In this document: positions 1 through 6,475 of the stretch, piece after piece
Numbering within the stretch: position 1 is the first letter of the stretch
How the letters are laid out: each line of letters begins with the position of its first letter
Assembly: GCA_035268985.1 (NCBI GenBank)
Contig: DATFJV010000097.1
Coordinates: forward strand, 1 to 15,093
Length of the DNA: 15,093 nucleotides
Source: JAAYHV01 sp035268985
Lineage (GTDB): Bacteria > Bacillota > Clostridia > Peptostreptococcales > Anaerovoracaceae
Direction: 5' to 3'
The notes under the pieces: model-generated
Told to the model about the DNA's origin: nothing
The model's input: only the letters and a program-made list of their open reading frames with translations
The model's database searches: none
Made by a program: the position numbers and the translations under genes

Positions 1-1
1 G

Positions 2-175
2 AATGCTCCTACTTATGTTAAGGAAGAACCTGAAGAAGAAAAGAAAGATAAAGATGTTTGGGTATGCACAGTATGCGGTTATGAATATGATGGAGATGTT
101 CCATTTGAAGATCTTCCAGACACATATAAATGTCCAATTTGTAACCAGCCTAAATCAGTATTCAAAAAGAAATAA
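2..175 (+). CDS. Rubredoxin-domain protein, 3' end only (partial)
   Basis: This is the last 57 codons of a gene that begins before the window. It is read in the frame starting at base 2 and ends with TAA at 173-175. The visible part is a Lys/Glu-rich linker (about residues 7-18) followed by a rubredoxin-type iron site with two Cys pairs, CTVC and CPIC, which would hold one Fe. The acidic linker suggests the domain is fused to a larger N-terminal domain, as in rubrerythrins, flavin reductase-rubredoxin fusions or flavodiiron proteins that handle oxygen or peroxide in anaerobes. Only 18 residues separate the Cys pairs, against about 29 in classical rubredoxin and about 12 in rubrerythrin, so I cannot choose the parent family. 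deoD starts 12 nt downstream, suggesting co-transcription. An ATG-initiated frame overlapping this segment (3-191) lacks any family signature and is a shadow. Confidence 0.85.
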   Translation, partial: NAPTYVKEEPEEEKKDKDVWVCTVCGYEYDGDVPFEDLPDTYKCPICNQPKSVFKKK

Positions 176-176
176 T

Positions 177-182
177 GGGAGG
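177..182 (+). promoter_or_regulatory. Ribosome binding site of deoD
   Basis: GGGAGG lies five bases before the ATG at 188. It sits directly after the stop codon of the rubredoxin-domain gene, which supports this start and read-through translation of one transcript. Confidence 0.75.
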
Positions 183-187
183 ATGAT

Positions 188-895
188 ATGAGTAATATAC
201 CTACGCCACATATTACAGCCAAAAAAGAAGACTTTGCTGAAACGGTTTTAATGCCAGGAGATCCATTGAGATCTAAATTTATTGCAGAGAATTTTTTAGA
301 AAATCCTGTTTTGATAAATAATGTAAGAGGAGTTCAAGGGTATACGGGAACATACAAAGGCAAGAAAGTAAGCGTTATGGCATCTGGTATGGGAATACCA
401 TCAATTGGAATATATTCTTACGAGCTGTTCAACTTTTATGATGTAAAAAACATAATCAGAATTGGCTCCGCAGGAGCAATAAGCGATGACGCAAAACTAA
501 GGGATATAGTAATAGGAATGGGCGCTTGCACTAATTCTAAATATGGAGATCAATTTAGATTACCTGGAACTTATGCACCTATAGCTAATTATTCCTTATT
601 AGAAGAAGCGGTGAATAAATCTAGAGAATTAGGAGTAGAACCTAAAGTTGGAAACATTTATTCATCAGATACATTTTATGATGATGCATTAAGCTTGGCA
701 GACTGGCAAAAGATGGGAGTACTTGCAGTTGAAATGGAATCGGCAGGACTATACATGAATGCCGCTAGAGCCGGAAAGAATGCCCTTTGTATATGCACTA
801 TTTCAGATTGTCCTTTCACAGGAGAAGCATGCACAGCCGAGGAAAGACAAAATACCTTTACTAAAATGATGGAGATAGCACTGGAGATTGCTTAA
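188..895 (+). CDS. deoD: Purine-nucleoside phosphorylase, DeoD type
   Basis: Cytoplasmic hexameric-type enzyme of purine salvage that splits purine (deoxy)nucleosides with phosphate into free base and (deoxy)ribose-1-phosphate. The 235-residue length is normal for the family. Visible family marks are His8 in the N-terminal TPHI motif, the phosphate-site segment MPGDPLRSK with Gly24 and Arg28, Arg47 in NNVRG, the RIGSAGA stretch with Arg91 and Ser94, and the ribose/base segment VEMESAG around residues 181-187. The catalytic Asp is Asp207 in the ISD motif, with its partner Arg220 in EERQ. These match the E. coli DeoD active-site residues in order and spacing, allowing a one-residue shift near the end. 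It follows the rubredoxin-domain gene by 12 nt and overlaps the next gene by one base (TAATG). I see no reason to doubt that it is intact and functional. Confidence 0.95.
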   Translation: MSNIPTPHITAKKEDFAETVLMPGDPLRSKFIAENFLENPVLINNVRGVQGYTGTYKGKKVSVMASGMGIPSIGIYSYELFNFYDVKNIIRIGSAGAISDDAKLRDIVIGMGACTNSKYGDQFRLPGTYAPIANYSLLEEAVNKSRELGVEPKVGNIYSSDTFYDDALSLADWQKMGVLAVEMESAGLYMNAARAGKNALCICTISDCPFTGEACTAEERQNTFTKMMEIALEIA

Positions 896-1305
896 TGGTT
901 AAAAAGTGTTCTGTTAAGGAGATAGATATAAGTCTTAGTAAGATTATCTTAGTTATATCCATTGGAACGGCATTTTGTTTTGGAGGTATATTACTAAATC
1001 AACCTATTTTGATAGTGCTTGGAGGAATAACGTTCCTCTTCTTGTTAACTAGAAAGTTTGCATATGTAGATGCAGATGGACTGGTCAATGTTAAGGATTT
1101 TAGGATGTTTAAAAAATATGAGAAGTGGCCTTACGAAGATATTGAAAGCATAAGGTTTGAGGATGAATTATCAATGGATGATTGCCTCATACGTTTTGAA
1201 CGGAGTTTAGATGCTAAATCGTATACGTTTTCTAAAGAAGATGCCTTGGAAATAATAAAGGCTACAAAGGAGAAGAATCCAAAAATTAAACAGCATCTTC
1301 ACTGA
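895..1305 (+). CDS. Small two-helix membrane protein of unknown function
   Basis: A 136-residue protein that I cannot assign to a named gene. The ATG overlaps the deoD stop as TAATG, and a GGAG inside the end of deoD is well placed, so translation is probably coupled. Residues about 16-34 and 38-51 form two hydrophobic segments separated by a short NQP turn, consistent with a helical hairpin in the membrane. The remaining roughly 85 residues are soluble and charged, with alternating hydrophobic patterns (YVDADGLVNVKDF, WPYEDIESIRFED) and a final helix. This layout resembles small bacterial membrane proteins that carry a PH-like (bPH) domain after one or two helices; that is a resemblance by layout only. 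It is the last gene before a probable terminator. Confidence 0.7.
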   Translation: MVKKCSVKEIDISLSKIILVISIGTAFCFGGILLNQPILIVLGGITFLFLLTRKFAYVDADGLVNVKDFRMFKKYEKWPYEDIESIRFEDELSMDDCLIRFERSLDAKSYTFSKEDALEIIKATKEKNPKIKQHLH

Positions 1306-1383
1306 AGCGGTAGATGTTGATGCCTTGGACACAAAGGTTCGAAAGAATTCTCCCCATTGGATATTTATAGTTGTATATGATGC

Positions 1384-1433
1384 CCCGCCTAGTAGCTTGA
1401 TTATAATTATCGTGCTGCTTGGGGGGTGTTTTT
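1384..1433 (+). terminator. Probable Rho-independent terminator after the deoD unit
   Basis: Arms at 1384-1396 (CCCC-GCC-TAGTAGC) and 1414-1426 (GCTGCTT-GGGGGG) can form 11 pairs, one of them G-T, with two single mismatches. The AT-rich loop can itself partly fold. A T-run (TGTTTTT) follows at once at 1427-1433. It lies between the small membrane protein gene and the next promoter, where a terminator is expected. The long loop and mismatches make it less than ideal. Confidence 0.6.
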
Positions 1434-1457
1434 ATTGGTTTAATTTATTAAAGTGCC

Positions 1458-1486
1458 TTGACTAAAAGGCAAATATGAAATATAAT
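1458..1486 (+). promoter_or_regulatory. Sigma-A promoter of the citrate synthase operon
   Basis: TTGACT at 1458-1463 and TATAAT at 1481-1486 are separated by exactly 17 bases. The -10 is perfect and the -35 differs from TTGACA at one base. Transcription would start near 1492-1495, leaving a leader of about 30 nt before the citrate synthase ATG. Confidence 0.85.
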
Positions 1487-1507
1487 ACTTGTATACAATT
1501 ATACAAT
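1485..1507 (+). promoter_or_regulatory. Candidate operator: GntR-like palindrome and tandem 8-mer
   Basis: TTGTATACAA at 1489-1498 is a perfect 10-bp palindrome. In its wider form, ATACTTGTATACAATTAT at 1485-1502, it closely resembles the GntR/FadR-family operator pattern (core GTATAC), such as the B. subtilis gnt operator as I recall it. It overlaps the end of the -10 element and the expected start point, a typical repressor position. TATACAAT is also repeated exactly in tandem at 1492-1499 and 1500-1507, which may extend the site. That a regulator binds here is inference; no regulator gene is in the window. Confidence 0.5.
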
Positions 1508-1522
1508 TAAGGGAGGTAATAT

Positions 1523-2890
1523 ATGAAGTTGACAATAAATAATCACAGTAACCTATTAGAAGATGATCGCTATAAGTATTCTCTACAAGATGTGGACGAA
1601 CCAAATCTTTATAGGGAATTTTTTGAGTACTCTTCTGTGCCGAAAACTTCATTTAATTTTAGAAGAAACCCCCTAGGAATGCCAAAAGATGTTTGGATCA
1701 CTGACACTACTTTTAGAGATGGACAGCAATCTAGAGAACCTTATACAGTAAAGCAAATGGTTGATATATACAAGCTGTTGTCAAGGTTATCTGGTCCAAA
1801 AGGAATAATTAGACAAACAGAATTCTTTGTATATAGCGATAGAGATAAAGAAGCTATTAAGCAATGCATGGACTTAGGTCTTGAGTTTCCAGAAATAACA
1901 ACGTGGATTAGAGCAAAGAAGGAAGACTTTAAGTTGGTTCACGATATTGGAGTAAAAGAAACCGGCATACTTGTAAGCTGCTCTGATTATCACATATTTA
2001 ATAAACTTGGTATGACTAGAGGGCAGGCAATGAATCATTATTTATCAGTAATAAGCCAAGCCTTTGAAGCAGGAGTTGTTCCTAGATGCCATTTTGAAGA
2101 TATAACTAGGGCAGATTTCTACGGTTTTGTAGTTCCGTTTATTAACGAAATAACAAAACTTTCAGAAAAAGCAAAGATGCCTGTAAAGATAAGGGCTTGC
2201 GATACAATGGGATATGGAACGCCGTATACTGGAGTTGCTCTTCCAAGAAGTGTTCCTGGCATAATATATGGTCTTCAGCATTATGCGGGAGTTCCCAGTG
2301 AGATGCTTGAGTGGCATGGGCATAATGACTTTTATAAAGCTGTAACAAATGCAGCCACAGCATGGCTATATGGAGCATCAGCTGTTAACTGTACGCTTTT
2401 TGGCGTTGGGGAAAGAACAGGCAATGTACCTTTAGAAGCAATGGTATTTGAGTATGGATCATTAAGAGGAACACTCGATGGCATGGATACTACTGCAATA
2501 ACAGATATTGCTAAGTATTATGAAAACGAAATTGGCTTTAAGATTCCTCCGCAAACTCCTTTTGTTGGAGAAAACTTTAATGTAACTAAAGCGGGTATAC
2601 ACGCCGATGGACTTTTAAAGGATGAAGAGATATACAATATATTTGATACGCGTAAACTATTAAACAGGCCACCGAAGGTAGCGGTAAGCCAAAATTCTGG
2701 ATTGGCTGGTATAGCCCTTTGGATTAATGATAAATACAACTTTGAGGAAAGTAGAAAAGTTGACAAGAATAGCGAGCTTGTTAAATATGTCAAGCTATGG
2801 ATTGATTCAGAATATGAAAATGGCAGATCTTCGGTTATAAGTGACGAAGAACTAGAGAAACTAATTAACGACTATTTTATAATGAAATAA
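1523..2890 (+). CDS. Re-type citrate synthase (DRE-TIM metallolyase family)
   Basis: Proposed to condense acetyl-CoA with oxaloacetate to citrate with Re-face chemistry, as in Clostridium kluyveri. It is unrelated to the usual Si-citrate synthase and belongs with homocitrate and isopropylmalate synthases. The 455-residue length fits the clostridial enzyme. Visible marks are the DTTFRDGQQ motif at residues 61-69, which carries the first metal-binding Asp and the catalytic Arg, the HGHND metal site at 265-269, and the CTLFGVGERTGN segment shortly after. The family needs a divalent metal (Mn or Co) and is often oxygen-sensitive. The start is fixed by GGGAGG about seven bases upstream. The close relatives homocitrate synthase and 2-isopropylmalate synthase are the alternatives. 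The immediate neighbours are a single-chain aconitase and isocitrate dehydrogenase rather than leuCD-type genes, so citrate synthase is favoured. Confidence 0.85.
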   Translation: MKLTINNHSNLLEDDRYKYSLQDVDEPNLYREFFEYSSVPKTSFNFRRNPLGMPKDVWITDTTFRDGQQSREPYTVKQMVDIYKLLSRLSGPKGIIRQTEFFVYSDRDKEAIKQCMDLGLEFPEITTWIRAKKEDFKLVHDIGVKETGILVSCSDYHIFNKLGMTRGQAMNHYLSVISQAFEAGVVPRCHFEDITRADFYGFVVPFINEITKLSEKAKMPVKIRACDTMGYGTPYTGVALPRSVPGIIYGLQHYAGVPSEMLEWHGHNDFYKAVTNAATAWLYGASAVNCTLFGVGERTGNVPLEAMVFEYGSLRGTLDGMDTTAITDIAKYYENEIGFKIPPQTPFVGENFNVTKAGIHADGLLKDEEIYNIFDTRKLLNRPPKVAVSQNSGLAGIALWINDKYNFEESRKVDKNSELVKYVKLWIDSEYENGRSSVISDEELEKLINDYFIMK

Positions 2891-2901
2891 GGAGCAATTT
2901 G

Positions 2902-4833
2902 ATGGGACGAACAATAGCAGAAAAAATAATTTTTGAACATTTAATATCTGGGGAAATGGAAAAGGGGAAAGAAATCGGTATAAAGATTGACCAAACATTA
3001 ACCCAGGATGCTACGGGAACGATGGCATATTTAGAATTTGAAACCATGGGAATTCCGAGAGTTAAAACAGAAAAATCTGTTGCATACATAGACCATAATA
3101 CATTGCAGTCTGGTTTTGAAAATGCTGATGACCATAGATATATACAAAGTGTGTGTGCAAAATATGGGGTATATTATTCGAGACCTGGTAATGGTATTTG
3201 TCATCAAGTTCACTATGAAAGATTTGGAATACCAGGAAAAACTTTAATTGGATCAGATTCCCATACACCTACAGGTGGTGGAATAGGAATGCTTGCGATT
3301 GGAGCTGGTGGCATGGATGTTGCAGTTGCCATGGGCGGAGGAGCATATAACATACCTATGCCTAGGATGATAAAAATTAACTTGATTGGTAAGTTAAGAG
3401 GAGGCGTAAGTGCAAAGGATATAATACTGGAAGTACTTAGAAGACTTTCAGTAAAAGGTGGAGTTGGTTCTATAGTAGAATATGGTGGTGAAGGCATTAA
3501 ATCTTTGACCATACCAGAAAGAGCAACCATAACTAATATGGGCGCAGAGCTTGGAGCAACTACATCAATATTCCCTTCAGATGATATTACCCGGGAATTT
3601 TTAAAAGCTCAAGGAAGAGAATCTGATTTTAGGTATTTACATAGTGATGACGATGCGATTTATGATGAGGAATACACTGTAGATTTAGATAAACTTTTGC
3701 CCCTTGCTGCATGCCCGCATAGCCCTGATAACGTTAAAAAAATAAGTGAGCTTAAGGATATTAAAGTTGATCAGGTTTGTATAGGTTCTTGTACTAATTC
3801 GTCCCTATACGATATGCTTAAAGTGGCGAAGATATTAAAGGGCAAGAAGATAGCAGATGGGGTTAGCTTATCAATATCACCAGGTTCTAGGCAGGTGTTT
3901 TCAATGCTCGCAGAAAGTGGTGCATTAACTGATTTAATAGATGCAGGGGCTAGAATATTAGAATGTGCATGCGGACCATGTATAGGTATGGGTTTTTCGC
4001 CTAATTCGGGAGGAGTAAGTCTTAGAACATTTAACAGAAATTTTGAGGGAAGGTCAGGAACTAAGGATGGACAAATCTACTTAGTAAGTCCAGAAACTGC
4101 AGCTTATTCAGCATTAAAAGGTTTCTTTAATGATCCGATGGAAGGAAACGTTAATTTAGAAGTGGCAATGCCGGAAAAGTTTACAGTAAATGATGCTGGG
4201 ATAATACCTCCATTAAAGGAAAAGGAATCTAAAGATGCTGAAATTTTGAGAGGTCCAAATATCAGACCTTTCCCAACAATGAAACCCCTTGAAAATGATA
4301 TAAAGGAAGAAGTATTATTAAAGGTAGGAGATAATATAACCACTGATCATATTATGCCAGCAGGATCAAAGATATTGCCGTATAGGTCAAATATCCCTCA
4401 TCTTGCAAACTTCTGTTTTACAGTTTGTGATGAAGGTTTTCCCAAAAGAGCTATGCTTAAAAAAGGTGGCTACATAATAGGCGGCTCAAATTATGGGCAA
4501 GGTTCTTCCAGGGAACATGCAGCATTAGTTCCTCTCTATTTAGGCGTTAAAGCAGTAATTGCTAGAAGCTTTGCTAGAATTCATGCAGCAAATCTTGTTA
4601 ATGCAGGAATAGTTCCCCTTGTATTTGATGATGAGCTTGACTACGATAAGATAAGTGAAGGTGATGTGCTTGAGATTATTAATTTAAGAGATGATTTATC
4701 CCAAGACTTTACATATATAATTAATAGCAACGGTGAAAAGTATAAGGTTAATATGGAATTAGCACCAAGGCAAAAGGAAATACTACTAGCAGGTGGTTTA
4801 TTGAAATATACAGGGGGCGGAGAAGATGACTAA
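2902..4833 (+). CDS. acnA: Aconitate hydratase (aconitase), single-chain [4Fe-4S] enzyme
   Basis: Interconverts citrate and isocitrate through cis-aconitate in the cytoplasm. The 643 residues hold the catalytic domains and the swivel domain in one chain, a length like the shorter Aquifex-type bacterial aconitases. The iron-sulfur ligands are Cys297 in the SCTN motif and Cys357 and Cys360 in CACGPC. The segment GSDSHTPTGGGIG is typical of the family. The C-terminal swivel domain shows GGSNYGQGSSREHAA with the substrate-binding Ser and Arg. I chose ATG at 2902 over a TTG at 2899 because GGAG at 2891-2894 is seven bases from the ATG but only four from the TTG. It lies 11 nt after citrate synthase and overlaps isocitrate dehydrogenase by eight bases. 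A homoaconitase role is possible in principle but not supported by context. Confidence 0.92.
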   Translation: MGRTIAEKIIFEHLISGEMEKGKEIGIKIDQTLTQDATGTMAYLEFETMGIPRVKTEKSVAYIDHNTLQSGFENADDHRYIQSVCAKYGVYYSRPGNGICHQVHYERFGIPGKTLIGSDSHTPTGGGIGMLAIGAGGMDVAVAMGGGAYNIPMPRMIKINLIGKLRGGVSAKDIILEVLRRLSVKGGVGSIVEYGGEGIKSLTIPERATITNMGAELGATTSIFPSDDITREFLKAQGRESDFRYLHSDDDAIYDEEYTVDLDKLLPLAACPHSPDNVKKISELKDIKVDQVCIGSCTNSSLYDMLKVAKILKGKKIADGVSLSISPGSRQVFSMLAESGALTDLIDAGARILECACGPCIGMGFSPNSGGVSLRTFNRNFEGRSGTKDGQIYLVSPETAAYSALKGFFNDPMEGNVNLEVAMPEKFTVNDAGIIPPLKEKESKDAEILRGPNIRPFPTMKPLENDIKEEVLLKVGDNITTDHIMPAGSKILPYRSNIPHLANFCFTVCDEGFPKRAMLKKGGYIIGGSNYGQGSSREHAALVPLYLGVKAVIARSFARIHAANLVNAGIVPLVFDDELDYDKISEGDVLEIINLRDDLSQDFTYIINSNGEKYKVNMELAPRQKEILLAGGLLKYTGGGEDD

Positions 4834-5962
4834 TCAAAGAGAAGTAGAAATAAAAAAAGCCGTGGAACATTTTGAAACTCTATTAAGAAGTCAAATAGAA
4901 AGAAATGACAAAATTAAAAACTCCGGAAAAGATGAAAAAAAAGTTCGAGTAATTGGAATTTGTGATGGAGATGGTATTGGACCAATAATTACTAAATCTG
5001 CAAAAAATGTTTTAAATGTACTTTTAGCCGATGAAGATGTGGTTATAAAAGAAATCAACGGCTTTAACTTGGAAAATAGATTAAAAAAAGGTCAAACTGT
5101 GCCGGATGAGATATTAGCAGAAATAAAAGATTGTGATGTTTTACTAAAAGGACCAACAACTACTCCAAGCGCAGAAAGTGGAGTTAACAACATAGAAAGT
5201 GCAAATGTATTCCTCAGAAAAGAACTGGATCTTTTTGCCAATGTTAGGCCTGTATCAATACCTGAAAAAAATATCGACTGGATATTTTTTAGAGAAAATA
5301 CAGAAGGGGAATATGCATTGGGAAGCCAAGGCGTTGAAATTAGCGATACATTAGCATTTGATTTTAAGGTTACGACTAAAGAAGGCACAACGCGTATTGC
5401 AGAACTTGCCTTTGATTATGCTAGCAGCAATGATAAAGATCGAGTATCTATAGTAACAAAAGCAAATATCATGAAAAAAACTGATGGTAATTTTTTAAAC
5501 ATTTGTAAGGATGTTTCGAAAAATTACCCAAATATTAAAATCGACAGTTGGTATGTTGATATAATGGCTGCTAATCTAATAAATAACGATGTGAATAAAG
5601 AGTTCCAAGTATTCATACTGCCAAACCTATATGGAGACATAATAACTGATGAAGCTGCACAGTTACAAGGCGGAGTAGGTACTGCTGGAAGCGCAAATAT
5701 AGGTAGTAATTATGCAATGTTTGAGGCTATACATGGAAGTGCACCTAGAATGATAGAAGACGGTTTGGTAGATTATGCAAATCCTTCAAGCATTTTAAGG
5801 GCAACTAGCATGTTGCTTAGACATATTGAATTAAACGACAAAGCTGAACTTTTGGAAAAAGCTTTGGATAAATCTTTAGAGGATGGAATAAATGTTACAG
5901 GTCTAAGTAACGGTAATACTTGCAAAGAATTAACTGAATATGTACTTGACTATATTAAATAG
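4826..5962 (+). CDS. icd: Isocitrate dehydrogenase (isocitrate/isopropylmalate dehydrogenase family)
   Basis: Oxidises and decarboxylates isocitrate to 2-oxoglutarate, completing the three-step path. The 378-residue chain has a charged N-terminal extension of about 39 residues before the family fold begins at VRVIGICDGDGIGP. Substrate and metal residues are visible: Ser125, Asn127, Arg131 and Arg141 in SANVFLRKELDLFANVRP, Tyr163 in RENTEGEY, Lys212 in TKANIMKKTDG, Asp245, and Asp271 and Asp275 in NLYGDIITDEAAQ. The cofactor loop EAIHGSAP is followed by Arg308-Met309, where NAD enzymes usually have Asp-Ile and E. coli NADP enzyme has Lys-Tyr, so cofactor choice is unclear. The ATG overlaps the aconitase stop (ATGACTAA), implying coupled translation. 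Isopropylmalate or homoisocitrate dehydrogenase are relatives, but the Ser125 motif and neighbours favour isocitrate. Confidence 0.88.
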   Translation: MTNQREVEIKKAVEHFETLLRSQIERNDKIKNSGKDEKKVRVIGICDGDGIGPIITKSAKNVLNVLLADEDVVIKEINGFNLENRLKKGQTVPDEILAEIKDCDVLLKGPTTTPSAESGVNNIESANVFLRKELDLFANVRPVSIPEKNIDWIFFRENTEGEYALGSQGVEISDTLAFDFKVTTKEGTTRIAELAFDYASSNDKDRVSIVTKANIMKKTDGNFLNICKDVSKNYPNIKIDSWYVDIMAANLINNDVNKEFQVFILPNLYGDIITDEAAQLQGGVGTAGSANIGSNYAMFEAIHGSAPRMIEDGLVDYANPSSILRATSMLLRHIELNDKAELLEKALDKSLEDGINVTGLSNGNTCKELTEYVLDYIK

Positions 5963-5967
5963 ACACT

Positions 5968-5993
5968 GACCCTTGCTTAGCAAGGGTCTTGTT
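5968..5993 (+). terminator. Probable terminator after isocitrate dehydrogenase
   Basis: GACCCTTGC (5968-5976) and GCAAGGGTC (5980-5988) form a perfect 9-bp stem with a TTA loop, six bases after the stop codon. The following T tract is weak (TTGTTA). Flanking CACTGAC and GTTAGTG can also pair, so the structure could extend or rearrange. Position and stem strength support a terminator separating the two operons. Confidence 0.7.
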
Positions 5994-6054
5994 AGTGGGA
6001 AAAATTTAACAGCATATAAACAGAATTGGAATAATATTCATTTTTAATAAACGG

Positions 6055-6083
6055 TTGAATTTGATTTAATAAAGTGCTACTAT
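6055..6083 (+). promoter_or_regulatory. Promoter of the V-type ATPase operon
   Basis: TTGAAT at 6055-6060 and TACTAT at 6078-6083 are separated by exactly 17 bases. The -10 is preceded by TGC, giving an extended -10 element. Transcription would start near 6090, leaving a leader of about 75 nt before subunit H. It is the only good sigma-A match I see between the upstream terminator and the first ATPase gene. Confidence 0.7.
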
Positions 6084-6090
6084 AGGAATA

Positions 6091-6134
6091 AGCATATAAA
6101 ATGGAATAGTTTTTTTGAGACGAAAATATATGCT
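6091..6134 (+). repeat. Inverted repeat in the ATPase leader
   Basis: AGCATATA (6091-6098) and TATATGCT (6127-6134) are exact inverted copies flanking a 28-nt spacer that holds a seven-T run. The same AGCATATAAA decamer also occurs at 6011-6020, upstream of the promoter, exactly 80 bases before. The stem is AT-rich and weak, so an RNA or binding-site role is only a possibility. Confidence 0.35.
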
Positions 6135-6163
6135 GAAACTAGTAGAAGAAGAAGGTGATCTGA

Positions 6164-6475
6164 ATGTCAATGGAGCAATTAAAAAAAGTGCGAGAAGTTG
6201 AAGTTCAGGCCGATTTGATTCGAAAAGAAGGGACGGCTGAAGCCAAAAGAATCGTTGAGCAGGCAAAGATTGAAGCTGCTACTGCACATGATGACGCAAG
6301 GGAAAGTGCAGAGACACAGCATCAAATTGATGTTAAAAGTGCAAAGGATGATGCGAACGATATGTATGATGAGATGATATCGAAAGCAAAGAAGAATTGC
6401 AATGCGGATAAAAAACGAGCTGAAAGTAAAATGGATAAGGCTGTTGAAATTATTCTTAGGAAGGTTGTGAGCTGA
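6164..6475 (+). CDS. ntpF: V-type ATPase peripheral stalk subunit H/G (NtpF-like)
   Basis: A 103-residue, nearly all-helical, highly charged protein rich in Ala, Glu, Lys and Asp, with heptad-like coiled-coil character over most of its length (about residues 5-100). This is the expected form of the small stalk subunit (AhaH / NtpF) that pairs with subunit E to make the peripheral stator linking the catalytic head to subunit I. There are no membrane segments. The start at 6164 is set by AAGGTGATC at 6152-6160; an in-frame ATG two codons later is possible but less well placed. It is the first gene of the ATPase operon, and its TGA overlaps the subunit I ATG by one base (TGATG). Identification rests on composition, size and position, since this subunit is poorly conserved in sequence. 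Confidence 0.85.
   Translation: MSMEQLKKVREVEVQADLIRKEGTAEAKRIVEQAKIEAATAHDDARESAETQHQIDVKSAKDDANDMYDEMISKAKKNCNADKKRAESKMDKAVEIILRKVVS

Noticed and set aside
3..191. ATG-started + strand frame overlapping the start of the window
   Set aside because: It is out of frame with the clear rubredoxin domain, which reads through from base 2 to the TAA at 173-175, and it shows no family features.
1321..1352. Resemblance of GGTTCGAAAG to a tRNA T-loop and of GATGCCTTGG to the 5' region of 23S rRNA
   Set aside because: The flanking bases do not form a T-stem or acceptor stem, and the rRNA-like match is too short to mean anything.
1523..2890. Homocitrate synthase or 2-isopropylmalate synthase as the primary call
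   Set aside because: The motifs are shared by the family, but the operon partners are a single-chain aconitase and isocitrate dehydrogenase, with no leucine or lysine genes. Kept as an alternative only.
2899..2901. TTG start for aconitase
   Set aside because: It is four bases from the Shine-Dalgarno core, whereas the adjacent ATG at 2902 is seven bases away and is the stronger codon.
3213..3530. Minus-strand open frame inside aconitase
   Set aside because: It is antisense to a well-conserved catalytic gene, has low-complexity Pro/Ile content and has no ribosome site; it is a shadow frame.
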